DNA of 64,000 bases from Zhengitettix transpicula (GCA_037074705.1 CM073596.1:17380501-17444500); one strand, 5' to 3'; shown: positions 1 through 10,668, counted from the stretch's first letter. Notes: generated by a model from the sequence alone, not told the origin. Made by a program: numbers and translations.

Positions 1-2119
1 TGAATAACTTGGTTAAATAAAAAATATTTTTTTCTGGTTGGCCGAATAAAAATGAAACAGATGGAATATTTACATGTTGAATCTCGCCTGGAACAGAATA
101 GTGAATCATCTCAATGCGAATTTATTAAAATATTTTTAAATTGATATCGTTTAATGTATTATTATTATATTAATTTATTTACTTGTATTAATTGATGACT
201 ATTATTTTTCAGAAAATAATTTCTGTATAAAATATTGTTTACGATAATGAGAAACACAAGCGAAAACGCTCTTATCTGAACTTCTTCTTATAAATAAAAC
301 AGTGTGTTTCTATGTGTGTATGTTACGCAAATTTCACTAAATTTCGTACACGATTCCCATGCGACCAGGAAGCACACACTGTTGGGGAGAGACGCGACTG
401 CCACCCCCATAAGCGGGGGTGCAAATATTCAAGCGTACTAAAACGGCCGATATTTGCGTTGAATTTATATTTTCAGGGTTAATTATATTGATATTATTTC
501 TACTTATATTGTTTCTTTATATTCTAAATCCCTGTCGACAAGGGAGGGGACACGCTTAGGGGTCCGGGTGGACCGGCGTTACATCAAAATATTGTAAAAA
601 CAGCCGAGATTCGAGATAATTTCGGGCTTATGGATGTGTCTGAGATTAATTATGATATTAAACTTTTTTTAAACCCTCAGTAGCGGCGGAGGACGGAGAT
701 AGAATTTTTCTAACGTGTTTTCCACAGATTTATTCGTTATAAGAACCTTTTTCGGGGCAAAGTGCTCAACCCCGTCTGACATAGAAGGTGAAAACATTTA
801 GGGATACAGGTTTAGGTGCGGTACATAAAAATAACGCAAAAGTAACCGCGTAATGGCACCCAGCTAGTATAAGAATATAAAGCAAACGTATGGAAAATGA
901 GTCAGGCCAATTTATTTCAAAAGAACCAGAATATTTTTTTATCTTACATATGATAAGCCAAAAGCTTCGTAACACACAAAAATATATTGCGACTGTGTAA
1001 GTAATTGCCGGTATATATATGTGTGTGTGGGGGGGGGGTGAAGTTCAACATGGATTCTTCCACTGTTAAGTACAAAACCAACTTGGTTTGTTCGGCATTT
1101 TATACAGCAGCCGTATTCTTGATAACAGCGGAACAAAGGAAAGTTTTAAATTAAATAAATCCGAAGTACAAAATATGGGAATATCCTGTGTTTATAAAAC
1201 TGTTTCAAACGGTTAACTTTTAATAATTTTCATTGGCAGTTACTATAATCCATACTAATCTGAGGAACTTTTGAAATCCATTTGTTCGATGTATCTCCGT
1301 ATAAAATGGAAAATAAAATACGCTGTCGTAAAAGTGATACGGCGAGGCAGGATGCGGCGCAGTATTTTCGGTGGAAGCGATTAACGCCCTGGACATTGGA
1401 GAGGAAATCCAACTTCGTTAGCGCAATTTGCATAGCGTGGATTACTCTATCCCTCTTTTTTTGACCCCGGAGCCAGCGAGCCTCTTTTATCTGGTTATCT
1501 GTCCAGGTAATTGAAATTTGGAGGTGTTAACACAGTCGATATGCTTGTTCGCCCCCGAGCTAATTCCGCCGCCCAGCAAAATATCCTACGGCTACAAAGT
1601 AGTTAATAACACTCCCGTCACGGGTGACTTGGCGACATGTTTTACAGATTTCCGTTAAATACCTCTAAATTGTTCGTATTCACACTGATTATCAATTTAC
1701 GGCAAATGAAGTTACACTTTGAAATTATAATTTTACCTTCTGCGTTGCAATAAAAATTTTTAAATGCGGCAAAAATAATTAGAGACCGCTTTCGATAAAG
1801 TGAATGAACAATTTGAAATCACAAGAAATGTCCGAAGTGTTCTACGATTAATTATTCAGTTATCAGGAGTTGTTGAAATAGTGACGATCAAATGGCAGCC
1901 ACTGAAACACAGAAAATAAACTAGTCTTGGAATAACCACGTCAGAGGACATGGTAAAGATGGCGCTAGTCGGACGATATGATACGTGTTTTACGTAATGG
2001 TGATTATGAACCAGTTAAAATTCATTTTCGTGTAATGAATCGTGCGTGTGGAGGCAGCCAAGGAACTAGTGATGAATAGCAACCGGAATGCATGCTGATT
2101 ATGTTTTATATGGATTTAC
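1..2119. other. AT-rich non-coding DNA, no gene seen
   Basis: No open frame here resembles a known protein; the short frames are chance. Given the hdc exons downstream on the + strand this is probably intron or upstream DNA of hdc (inference). Visible small structures are a perfect 7-bp-stem hairpin (CACCCCC at 402-408, GGGGGTG at 415-421, 6-nt loop) and a short GT run followed by a G run near 1019-1037. Confidence 0.5.
402..421. repeat. GC-rich hairpin in AT-rich DNA
   Basis: CACCCCC at 402-408 pairs with GGGGGTG at 415-421 around the loop ATAAGC. It stands out because the surrounding sequence is very AT-rich. No function can be assigned. Confidence 0.4.
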
Positions 2120-2129
2120 TTAGTCACAT

Positions 2130-2325
2130 CGGCATCTCAGGTCATTAGCGACTATTTTGCCTTGTCGGGGGTACTGATTGACGAAAGTTTCTCTCACGCA
2201 CACAAACATCCATGCGGGATTCGAATCAGCGAAATCAGTGATGCGAGGTGGTGTCGTGCGGTTTCCGCACGTGGCATGAGCGGACAAACTCCCCTCCGTC
2301 CCCGGGGCCACTTCTCTATCCTTAC
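2130..2325 (-). mobile_element. SINE-like fragment with B-box-like motif (minus strand)
   Basis: Read on the minus strand this GC-richer block contains GATTCGAATCC, close to a Pol III B box, followed by a G/T-rich stretch (TTTGTGTGCGTGAG). The segment at about 3820-3960 on the plus strand has the same order: TTCGAACCCCG and then TTTGTGCGTCTC. I infer two diverged, oppositely oriented members of one tRNA-derived SINE family. The A-box region is not convincing, so this is tentative. Confidence 0.35.
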
Positions 2326-3417
2326 CGAATGTAATACAAGTTTAATTTATAACATTTCTGAAACTTACCTAGATTTATAATTTCTATCTTCATCTATAAT
2401 ATGGAAACTGTTCCAGTTGGTAGTGATTCGTTTAATAAATCTTCTTATAAATGATCAATTAAGATACAAATCTTTTAACAGTTATATTTATCTGGACGTC
2501 ATTAAATAAATGAAAACATCAACCTATTTAGTTATAAATTTATTATTAATTTAAATTTTTAAACATTATAATAGTAAAAAATTTCTCAAAGTTTCAACCC
2601 TAATTTATTAGGACCTCTTCAGGTGTCAAAACCCAATTAAATGATCTAATCAGTGTTTCTAAAAGTTTCAACATAGTACGATTTCACAAACTTGATACTT
2701 TAATTAATTAAAAATTATTGATTATTACCTACAATTAATTACGTGAAATGCAATGGAAATAAATTTCTTAGATGTGATTTGCCCACACGATGCAGGGGAA
2801 AATTCTGATATGTTTACAACTGTTTATAGTATTTCTATATTTAAAGAAACATTGGAAATAAAATTATTTTAAATTCAATAAATGGATTAGAACAATACGG
2901 CATCATAAATTCTATTTAAATTATTAATATGATTTGTTTACGTTAATGGCCGAATCATTGTAGTGAACATTACATTTCCTGTAATTAATTGTAAGTAATG
3001 TTCAACAAATTTTTAAATACTCGTATTATAAGTGTTCATTATTTTAAAATCTTGCTTTGTTGAAATTTTTAGAAACACGGATTTTTGAAATTAGAGTATT
3101 TAATTGACTTTACAGCATCTGAAGAGGTACTAATAAATTAGGAATGAATCTTTGAGAATGTTTTTTTCAATTATAATGTTTCAAAATTTAAACTAATAAT
3201 AAATTTATAACTAAACAGGTTGATGTTTTCATTTATTTAAGGACGTCAGATAAATATAACTGTTAAAAGATTTAAATCTTAATGGATAATTTCTAAGTAT
3301 ATTTATTAAACGAATCACTACCAATTAGAACAGTTTCCATATTGTAGATTAAGGTAGAAATTATAAATCCAGATAAGTTTCAGAAATGTTATACATTAAA
3401 CTTGTATTACATTCACT
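2326..3417. mobile_element. Foldback element with long terminal inverted repeats
   Basis: The left arm (about 2326-2690) reappears as its reverse complement in the right arm (about 3050-3417). Matching anchors include GTAATACAAGTTTAAT on the left against ATTAAACTTGTATTAC on the right, GGACGTCATTAAATAAATGA against TCATTTATTTAAGGACGTCA, and CCTAATTTATTAG against CTAATAAATTAGG. The arms are about 310-360 bp and the unpaired centre is about 360 bp. There is no transposase frame, so it is non-autonomous. A clear target-site duplication was not found. Confidence 0.75.
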
Positions 3418-3759
3418 TAATGTTAAAATCAAGGCTGATTCTTTACGGAATAAAGTTGCCTTTCCGAAACTTTACGCCTGAACGGTCAGCGGTCAGGATT
3501 GTGGAATGGGCCGGGGGACCTGTGGAGGTTATCCGCTCGAGCCACGTGCGCTCAAAATACGACGCCATGTCAGGCTGTCACACTGACCCCTATATCGAAG
3601 GAGGATCGAGTATATTATGGACCGTAAGGAGGTTTCGTGAGCTGTTGCACGTTTGTTGGACTGTGGAAGCGGTTTCTTATGCAGTTCGTCCTTTGTAGGG
3701 CGAGAAGTGAAGTTCGCCGAAAGGAAACGAATTACAGAGGCGCGTGGCGGCGGGGGAGG
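3418..3759. other. GC-richer non-coding segment
   Basis: Composition is higher in GC than the surroundings and a 98-codon frame is open at 3402-3698. Its translation resembles nothing I recognise and it partly overlaps the foldback arm. I treat it as part of repeat-derived sequence, not a gene. Confidence 0.3.
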
Positions 3760-3799
3760 CTAATGCAACTGCGCTCCGCCACCAAGATGACTATGATGA

Positions 3800-3990
3800 T
3801 GATGATGAAGGCATTGTTTTAAGGCAGCCATTGTTCGGATAGCCTCGGCGTGCGTGTGCACTCGGCTGTAATCAGGAGCCTCGTTAGCCGCGGTTCGAAC
3901 CCCGAGCGCGTCTTTGTGCGTCTCCCCCATACGCACGCGTGCAAGTCTTGCCTCACGCACTTGTGATCTTGCGAGGGGAAGCCACACAAG
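3800..3990 (+). mobile_element. SINE-like fragment with a perfect B box
   Basis: GGTTCGAACCC (about 3891-3901) matches the Pol III B box exactly, as in tRNA genes and tRNA-derived SINEs. Downstream sequence resembles the minus-strand segment at 2130-2325. There is no tRNA cloverleaf that I can draw around it and the A box is weak, so a SINE fragment is more likely than a tRNA gene. Confidence 0.4.
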
Positions 3991-4864
3991 CTGTGCCGCA
4001 AGTTCGACTTCGATATCATTCAACAACAATTTTTCGTAAATTTTTTTCTGGGGGAAAAAATCCTGTTTAAGAGGTTCAAACATGAACAAGTAGTGGATAA
4101 GACGATGCTAAGGGATCACCACCTCCCTGTAGACTCGTGTCGTCGTGTGTCTAATGCGAAATCCAGTGTGGCGGGACAAGTGACTTGTGTGTGTGTGGTC
4201 CAACAGGGACACAAAGGCAAAATGGCCAACACCGAGGGAACGAGGCTGTCCCTAATGAAAGTCGGCCACGGAACGCTGTTCTCCGTCTGATGAACGCCAG
4301 GTCCCCCATAAGGTAATTTGGACTCACGCTAAAACCCAGCACTGCGTCCAAGCTAATGAGTTGACCACAACAGCATCAGGGACGAGAATGGCTGCCAGCA
4401 ATCAACAAAAGCAACACCAACCTGCCTCCTCCAACGAGCAACCTCTTGATACCGTCCAACGTTAATATACTTAGTGACGTTAGTTCGTTAGCAAATCAAA
4501 TAATAATTCATACGCAATATTCTTCCATTAACAGCGCTTACAAACCTATCTTGAGGATTGAACGATAATATCGAAATATAACTATAATATTGTGTACTCA
4601 ACCTTTACACATTTACAAATATGTGAATTTATAATAATATATACACACATAACCAAATATTTTCAAGAATCGTACTTGAAATAATTCGTCAGTTTTAGTA
4701 CATTAAAATCTATTAAATTATAATAATATGAGGTACTGATTTTACCAACATTCTTTGTCTCCTCCAGTGCATACAAAATTGGGCAAAATCATGGTACGTC
4801 CCATGTTTATGTCAAATAAAAGTAAAGTTATTTTAAAGAAAATCGTATAATCTTCCGTATTGTT
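3991..4864. other. Non-coding DNA, nothing recognised
   Basis: Short overlapping frames on both strands around 4093-4351 show no family resemblance. From 4450 onward the sequence is very AT-rich and stop-rich. Confidence 0.4.
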
Positions 4865-5045
4865 GTTTTTTCAATTCTGATTCTTTCCACGTTTATACCA
4901 CAGGTTTCTCACCCCTACAGTACCGTTTGAAGAATATTTGTACCAATTTTTTGTTGCAATCTGTCAACGCGTTTAAATATGTATAGAGATTAACGTAAAT
5001 ACATACATACAAATATACATACTTTTTTATGATTCAGATAAAATC
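4865..5045 (+). repeat. 3' fragment of dispersed non-autonomous element
   Basis: This piece shares its order of motifs with 9358-9546: TTTTTCAATT, ATTCTTTCCAC, GGTTTCTCACCCC, ACAGTRCCGTTT, TTAACGTAAATACATACATA and a T-rich tail ending in an ATTAC/ATGATT-like motif. Two dispersed copies with the same tail indicate an interspersed repeat, probably a SINE or non-LTR 3' end. Confidence 0.6.
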
Positions 5046-6296
5046 ACGGTATGAATAGTAGCAAATTGTCTGAAATGGCCAGTGCGCTTTTACCGTTCCT
5101 TTGATAATTATAGACTAATAAAATTTGATAAATTTCCAGATAACATTAATGTATATTTTAGTTTTACCCATACATATGGAATATTTTATATATTATTATT
5201 ATTGTTGTTGTTTTCTTTATACAATTACCAATTGAAAGATTTACGGAGTTCCTTAAAGAACTCAAAACCGACGTACATTTTAAATAAAGACCTATGTTAC
5301 ATTAAACGGAAAAAGATGAACATGTTGATATTCAATTTTTTTGCATTGCTTGCCCACGATATAAAAATAATACATGAATAAAAGTTATTTTTATATTAGA
5401 GTAATATTTTGAAAATATGTATGTATAAAGTTTATGTGATACCAACAAAATTGTTTTAAGGATGAGTTTGAATATAGTTTTCCTTTTTAGAAAACATAAA
5501 TTAGATATAAGGAAGTATTAGAGTTATTTGTGGTAAAATATTCGCCTTTTTTCATTAGATTTATCACTCTTCCGTCCCACGTGCTTTATAATTTATCGAA
5601 GGCAGCGAATGTTTTCGGGTAATCCGGCGCTGAGAGCTGAAATTAATTTTATGGTGTATTATATTTAGACTTAATTTGAAGCTTCCGTAAGAAGGTGAGC
5701 AGGAATTAGCTGTGCTCCCGAAGGGGTTGATTTGGAACAAGCAGATGATATCGATCACTTCCTCCATCCCCCAGAGTTCTGTCGCTTTCACCGCCTACTG
5801 AAAGCAGGAGTATTATTATTATTTGCAAACTCTTGGGGAAAGTTGGTTTTCAGTGCTCGCGGGGGTTGATGCTGTTCTGCAGAAGGAAGGGGCGTTCAAG
5901 CCGATATCAGTTTAATTAACCTGTGCTCGGTAATATCGGATCGCAAGACACGCGCAGCATCCGAGTCTACGACTACTTGAAAAAAAAATAAGTCAGATAT
6001 TATTTATATTAAACCTGTAAGGAAACAGCACACGAGATTTTATTCCAGTAAAATTAAACTATCTCAGGGGCTTGCTTGACATATGGGACAAAGTCAGCAG
6101 AACCTACATATTATTCGTTGTTCTTTATCACTGATATATTTTTCAGCTAGATTCAGTAGTTTCTTTCTGAATAATATAATTAACAAGTTGTGGTTTGAAA
6201 ATATATTGAAAAAAATTTCAAGGTCAATGCAATAAAACAGGTCACCTCTTACTGAATCAGATTGTTGATAAAGTACTGTTAAATAAATAATTAAAA
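5046..6296. other. Non-coding DNA, nothing recognised
   Basis: The sequence is mostly AT-rich. A moderately GC-richer patch at about 5560-5960 has one 75-codon minus-strand frame with no recognisable family. I see no exon with conserved headcase sequence here. Confidence 0.4.
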
Positions 6297-6880
6297 AAAT
6301 TACTAGGAAGATTAAAGCCAATCCCACAAAACAATGAATTACTACCAGCACACCAATTTGGATTTAGAGAGAATTCACAGAGTAGTAAACATAATCAGAG
6401 AAATACTGCTCCACATAACTCAAGCGTTGGATAAGGTCTTAGACGCGGGATTTGCTGTTCAAGATAAAAAAAAATTTAGTTACAATTACTATCATCCTAT
6501 CTGAGCGACAGACGCGTCCAGGATAAGTTTCAAGATGAACTAACAAAATTACATCCTATTAACTCAGGTGTACCGCAAGGTAGTGTACTGGGATCCGTGC
6601 TCTACCCTTCGCTACACGGCAGATATTCCTACCACCGTTCATGTCTAACTTTGCAGATGATACTTCTATTTTAGCATCTCGTGAAAAATCCCTACCATTG
6701 CATAAAGTCACCTACAAACCTCGCAAACCAAGTCCAAGACTGGCGCATGGTTCACTCAAGGAACCTTCACCATCAGAAGGGAAACGTGCCCACGAGTTAT
6801 CACTCAGCAATACAGCACTTCTTAAAGCAGAATACGTCCGGTACCTAATAAATAATAATAAAAAGTTTTACGACGAAGAT
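6297..6880 (+). pseudogene. Jockey-type non-LTR reverse transcriptase fragment, copy 1
   Basis: Fragments of a Jockey-clade reverse transcriptase are visible in shifted frames. An LKPI..NELLPAHQFGFRE-like start lies near 6310-6370. VPQGSVLG, the conserved RT motif before the catalytic motif, is at 6570-6593. FADDTSILAS, the catalytic aspartate motif, starts at 6650 in a different frame, so a frameshift lies between them. Downstream matches to the thumb region follow. The segment is riddled with deletions and stops and is not functional. The + orientation matches hdc, so it probably sits in an hdc intron. Confidence 0.85.
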
Positions 6881-7785
6881 TAAAACCAATCCTACAAGAA
6901 AATGAATTAACGCCAGCACATCAATGGTGGATTCAGAGAGAACCACGTCACTATTGAACAACTTCACAGAGTAGTAAACATAATCAACCTGAAAGGAAAA
7001 ACTGCTCCACATAACTCAGGCGTTGGTTGAGGTCTGACACACGGGATTGCTGTTCTAGATCAAGACAAATTTACCACACAATTACTATCATCTTTTAAAA
7101 ATCCTATCTGAGCGACAGACACTTCCAGGTAGAGTTTCAAGGTAAACTAACAGAATTACATCCTATTAACTCCGGTGTACCTCATGGTAGTGTACTGCAA
7201 TCCGGGCTCTACCCTTCTGTACATGGCAGATATTCCTACAATCTCAAGAAAAACCCCTACCATTGCATCAAGTAAAAGTACAAACGTCGCAAACCAAGTT
7301 CAAGACTGGTGCATGAAAGCAAATGAAGCCAAGTCCACTCAAGGAACCTTCACCCTCAGAAGAGAAACGTGTCCCTCAGTGTCACTGAACAATACAGCAC
7401 TTATTCAAGAAGAATACGTCCGATACCTTGATATGCACCTCTACCGTAGACTAACTTGGAAGAAAACATATATTCTGTAAACGGAAGCAACTAGGCATAC
7501 CAAAACTCTTCAAGTTAAATTGGCTACTAGGACGAAAATCCAAACTAACTTTAAAAAACGAAGTACTAGTTTATAAAAGCTTACGGGTTACAACTATTGG
7601 GAACTACAAGCAACTCCAACTCAAAGACTCTGCAGATGCTCCATGATACGGGGTCATCCGTCGGGATCTCCATGTAAATACAGTCCACGAATGCTAAATG
7701 TATTAAAATAATAGAAAACTGTCTAGCTATGAACATGCTTGACAACAGCAACTCCACAAACAGACTAAAAAGACTCATGTAGACA
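6881..7785 (+). pseudogene. Jockey-type non-LTR reverse transcriptase fragment, copy 2
   Basis: This second, longer copy begins with the same sequence as copy 1 (GATTAAAACCAATCC...). It carries VPHGSVLQ at 7177-7200, an altered form of the VPQGSVLG motif, and has lost the FADD catalytic motif by deletion. It then continues into the C-terminal RT region: KANEAKSTQGTFTLRR, a VRYLDMHLYRRLTWKK-like motif, and further shifted frames to about 7785. It is inactive. Copies 1 and 2 lie head to tail, either two insertions or a local duplication. Confidence 0.85.
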
Positions 7786-7966
7786 AAATATTAACCATAT
7801 AGTAATACAAAATATAATTTTGGGAGATCCCTCCACTGGGATGGCATCTCACATGTGCTGCTTTGTACATATAATTTCCTCATTACTCAACAGAGCTGAT
7901 TTTAATTATAAATTTAAGATAAAAAATAATAATAGGCCTTCTGATTAACGTGTACATTTGTTCCAG

Positions 7967-8155
7967 ATGGAGGACGAGGGTAACCATGGCAACGACGACA
8001 CTCGCTGCTTCATACTGTCGACCCTGGCAGCTCTGCACACGTCCAGAGTGACGTGTCTGCTCTGCCAGTCCTCGTTGGCTGTGTTCGATCGTTACCCTCT
8101 GCTGGACGGAACGTTCTTCCTGAGTCCTCGTCAGCATGCCAGTTGCTGCATTCAG
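7967..8155 (+). CDS. hdc: Headcase, third-last coding exon
   Basis: This exon encodes 63 residues in phase 0 (MEDEGNHGNDDTRCF... to ...SCCIQ). An acceptor (TTGTTCCAG, ending at 7966) precedes it and a GT donor follows at 8156. The translation has the headcase/HECA C-terminal signature: DDTRCFILSTL, RVTCLLC and VFDRYPLLDGTFFLSP. Headcase is a conserved animal protein; in Drosophila it acts in imaginal and tracheal cells as a branching and growth regulator, and the human homologue is HECA (family knowledge). The first Cys pair of the region is CLLC (residues 30-33 of the 180 encoded here). The ATG at 7967 is the first codon after the acceptor, not a supported start: the N-terminal exons lie outside the window. 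Confidence 0.9.
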
Positions 8156-8236
8156 GTACGGACCACATCGCTCTGCCTCGTCCGGGGTTTTCCGTGGGCG
8201 GAATGTGTGTTTGCTCACAAAGAATCTCGTCTGCAG
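8156..8236 (+). other. hdc: 81-bp stop-free hdc intron
   Basis: The intron runs from GT at 8156 to an AG at 8235-8236 (CTGCAG acceptor). It is 81 nt, a multiple of three, and has no in-frame stop, so retention would add 27 residues and keep the frame. Removing it joins ...CCIQ directly to VKVEGRTQYL..., which fits the contiguous family sequence, so I read it as an intron and not as coding sequence. Confidence 0.8.
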
Positions 8237-8425
8237 GTGAAAGTGGAGGGACGTACGCAGTACCTTTCTGCAGTGTGCATGTCCTGCTTGGAAGGTTGGG
8301 GGATCGGCCACACCCTGCGATGTCGCCACTGTGGCACCAAGTGGGATGGATCTTCTCTCGTACTAGGAACCATGTATTCGTACGACATCTTTGCAGCCAT
8401 GCATTGCTGCATCGAGCGATCAAAG
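8237..8425 (+). CDS. hdc: Headcase, second-last coding exon
   Basis: This exon encodes 63 residues in phase 0 (VKVEGRTQYL... to ...CCIERSK), followed by a GTTAGT donor. It holds the most conserved part of the headcase domain: QYLSAVCMSCLEGW, CRHCGTKWDGSSLVLGTMYSYDIFAAM and CC.ER. The CxxC pairs CMSC and CRHC (residues 77-80 and 92-95 of the visible 180) suggest metal binding, which is inference from spacing. It has the same length as the preceding exon (189 nt); the sequences do not resemble each other, so this looks coincidental. Confidence 0.93.
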
Positions 8426-8599
8426 GTTAGTTATGATTCCTTAAAATTTCATCACGTTTCATTGCCCTTTTCTGCACTTAATTCACGCAAACTCAACAGT
8501 CATATATTAAATATGATTCCATATAATAAGAGGGTCGCAATCCTAGAACTCAAAATTTCAGAAAAATCTAGTCTATTTCCTTCATTGTTTTTTATTTGG

Positions 8600-8665
8600 A
8601 ATAGGAGGTTCTTGATAGATTACCGTTACCGTACTTTTTCAAACAAAAATAAAATCTCGACAATC
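8600..8665 (+). repeat. Direct repeat flanking an intronic element, left copy
   Basis: The sequence starting GGAGGTTCTTGATAGATTA and containing GTTACCGTA and AACAAAAATAAAATCT recurs at 9547-9612 on the other side of the inserted element. At about 65 bp and several mismatches it is too long and diverged for a simple target-site duplication. Confidence 0.6.
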
Positions 8666-8761
8666 ATATATGAAATATAATTGAATATATATTGCATCTC
8701 ATGCAACCTTAGGAATCAAAATTTCAGAAAAATCTTGTATATTCCCTTCATTTTGTTTTAT

Positions 8762-9274
8762 TTATAACAAGCTGCGTGCCCGTAGTTTCCGGTGTACTTA
8801 TTTATTTAAACCCGAAAAAGTATTTAGATGATATATTAATCTTTAGTCAAGAAGTGATTTAACCTAAATCTAAATGTTCCTAGTTCCGTACATTCTCTCG
8901 ACCGACAGTGCATTAATTGAACAGCTATAAAATACATTTGAATTTTATTGCATCAATCCCAACAAACATACCTCCAAATTTCTTTACGAATAAAATACTT
9001 AAATATACTCCTTGAGTACTGTCCCTCAGTCTTCAGAAATTACAAAAGATTAAATTGTTAGCTAGATTCTTAATGTAAACATATTGAACTTAACTAATAT
9101 GGCACGAAAATTAACGTACATTTTCCGCAAGGATCGTAAAGTATTTCGTATTGTTTTTTATTAACATTCGATGGACCATTCCTGGATAAAATTATACTTT
9201 TTATTCAATGAAAATATTTCTGCTATATTTAATTACGGAAAAGAAACTGTTTCCCTTGTTAGTTACGTAGTAAC

Positions 9275-9309
<35 letters not shown>

Positions 9310-9546
9310 ACGTGACGTCATCGTGTCTTGGAGCGCAGTAATTTAAACAAAGTATACGTTTTTCAATTATAATTCTTTCCACATTGATGCTAGGGGTTTC
9401 TCACCCCCCCCCCCCCACAGTGCCGTTTCTAGAGTTTTGGAGAATGTGTGCACCAATTTTTGCCGCAGTCAGTCCACGCTTTTAAATTTGTATAGAAATT
9501 AACGTAAATACATACATACAAATATACATACATTTTTATTACATAG
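8762..9546 (+). mobile_element. Non-autonomous interspersed element in hdc intron
   Basis: It starts with AACAAGCTGCGTGCCCGTAG and ends with TTAACGTAAATACATACATA, a T-rich tail and ATTACATAGATT. The last about 190 bp match the separate copy at 4865-5045. There is no coding frame. The head and the tail resemble non-autonomous families mobilised by RTE- or CR1-type elements, which is inference. It includes a (CT)n run and a long C run. Confidence 0.6.
9275..9306. repeat. (CT)n microsatellite
   Basis: A pure alternating CT run of about 32 nt lies within the intronic element. Confidence 0.95.
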
Positions 9547-9612
9547 ATTGGAGGTTCTCGACAGATTAACGTTACCGTAATTTTGGAAACAAAAATAAAA
9601 TCTGATCGAAAG
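9547..9612 (+). repeat. Direct repeat flanking an intronic element, right copy
   Basis: This is the partner of 8600-8665 (GGAGGTTCTCGACAGATTA..., GTTACCGTA, AACAAAAATAAAATCT). Confidence 0.6.
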
Positions 9613-10106
9613 CTATGACAGAACAGTTTGACTCGGATATTAATAAAACAAAAACTTTAAGCTAATTAATATTAAAAATAATCCGTTATATTTGGCGATA
9701 AGATAGCCTAAGGAAGGAATTTATGATATTACTCAAATCTGCAGACTTTCATGGAAAATAACAATTGATACAGACAATCGACATTTTCTAATCGTCACTT
9801 CATAAATTTTACTTTGGAACCAACAGTGTTTCTGCTTCCGTATTTCTTTTTTGTGATATATAATAAAATGCGTTAGTTCAACCAAGACCTGCTACTAAGA
9901 AAAATATAGCTACGTCAATCTTGCCATCTCATTGTTAATCCAGCCTCTTATAACTCATTCGAGAAACATTATTGTTCAGTATCTATCAGTTTAATTATGG
10001 TAGTAAATTACGTACTCTAAAACCATACTTGTGTACCAAGAAACGTTTAAACACCTCATAAATTGTTTGGAAATGTTTGTGATTGTTACCCTTTGTGTGT
10101 CGACAG

Positions 10107-10271
10107 TGTAACAACTGCCAGAAGCCTATGTTGCACCCTCATCAACGCCTGAACTTCTTCTCGGACTACAGTCATCCCGTGCCGTGTCCTCACTGCAGAT
10201 CTGTGGACACTCACTTTGTAAAACCCTTGGCCTACTGCTACACCAGGGACATTCTGCAGCCCTGGTCTTAA
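10107..10271 (+). CDS. hdc: Headcase, final coding exon with stop
   Basis: This exon encodes 54 residues from CNNCQKPMLHPHQRLNF to ...CYTRDILQPWS, then TAA at 10269-10271. It begins after a TTTGTGTGTCGACAG acceptor in phase 0. Conserved family features are CNNC (residues 127-130 of the visible 180), LHPHQRLNFFSDYSH, CPHC (153-156), DTHFVKPLAYCYT and a terminal PW. Together the three exons show five CxxC pairs, a pattern typical of zinc-binding folds, although the fold itself is inference. The C-terminus looks complete and intact, so this is a functional gene end and not a retrocopy. Confidence 0.93.
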   Translation, partial: CNNCQKPMLHPHQRLNFFSDYSHPVPCPHCRSVDTHFVKPLAYCYTRDILQPWS

Positions 10272-10668
10272 CAACGCACCCCTTCGTAGTCAACGTCAAA
10301 TAAGAATGGAGCTCTTTTGTCCGCAACCACAACTCATTCGGGGTGAAAATCATTTCCAAAAATCAAGGCACCTCTCTTTAGCGTCTCTCCAACTAGCTAC
10401 CGCTTCGTAACCGAACAGAACGTTACACAGTGCATCCATCCGCCCCATTTTAAAATATTGTTCCCCTCCCTAAACCTTCCAAGTCGGCATATTCTCAGTC
10501 TCACATTTATGAATGCACTTTTTGACCCATAAATTTAAATTATTTTTTAAAATTCAAGTGTTGGTTGTTATAAAAATAACGAGAAAAAAAATACGAAATT
10601 ATAAACTGAAACACCTTGATATGTTAGTGTGTTGGGGGGAAAGTAAGAGTTACCGTGTTCAGAGTAAT

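Larger units (their letters stand above)
8426..10106 (+). other. hdc: Last hdc intron, 1681 bp
   Basis: Donor GTTAGT at 8426 and acceptor TCGACAG ending at 10106; both sides are phase 0. The intron holds an interspersed element (about 8762-9546), a (CT)n microsatellite, and related sequence repeated on either side of the element. The open frame from the previous exon runs on to 8680 by chance. Confidence 0.85.

Noticed and set aside
7883..8423. Several 65-148 codon frames on the minus strand and other + frames over the hdc exons
   Set aside because: They are shadows of the conserved + frame; only that frame shows the headcase signature and proper splice sites.
7967..8425. Equal length of two hdc exons (189 nt each) as an internal duplication
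   Set aside because: The two encoded sequences do not align beyond a CxxC motif.
8426..8680. The open frame continuing from the hdc exon into the intron as an alternative C-terminus
   Set aside because: The translation after 8425 is low in conserved residues, a good GTTAGT donor is present, and the final exon carries the family's conserved C-terminus.
8600..9612. The 65-bp flanking repeats as a target-site duplication
   Set aside because: Too long and too diverged compared with usual target-site duplications of non-LTR elements or SINEs.
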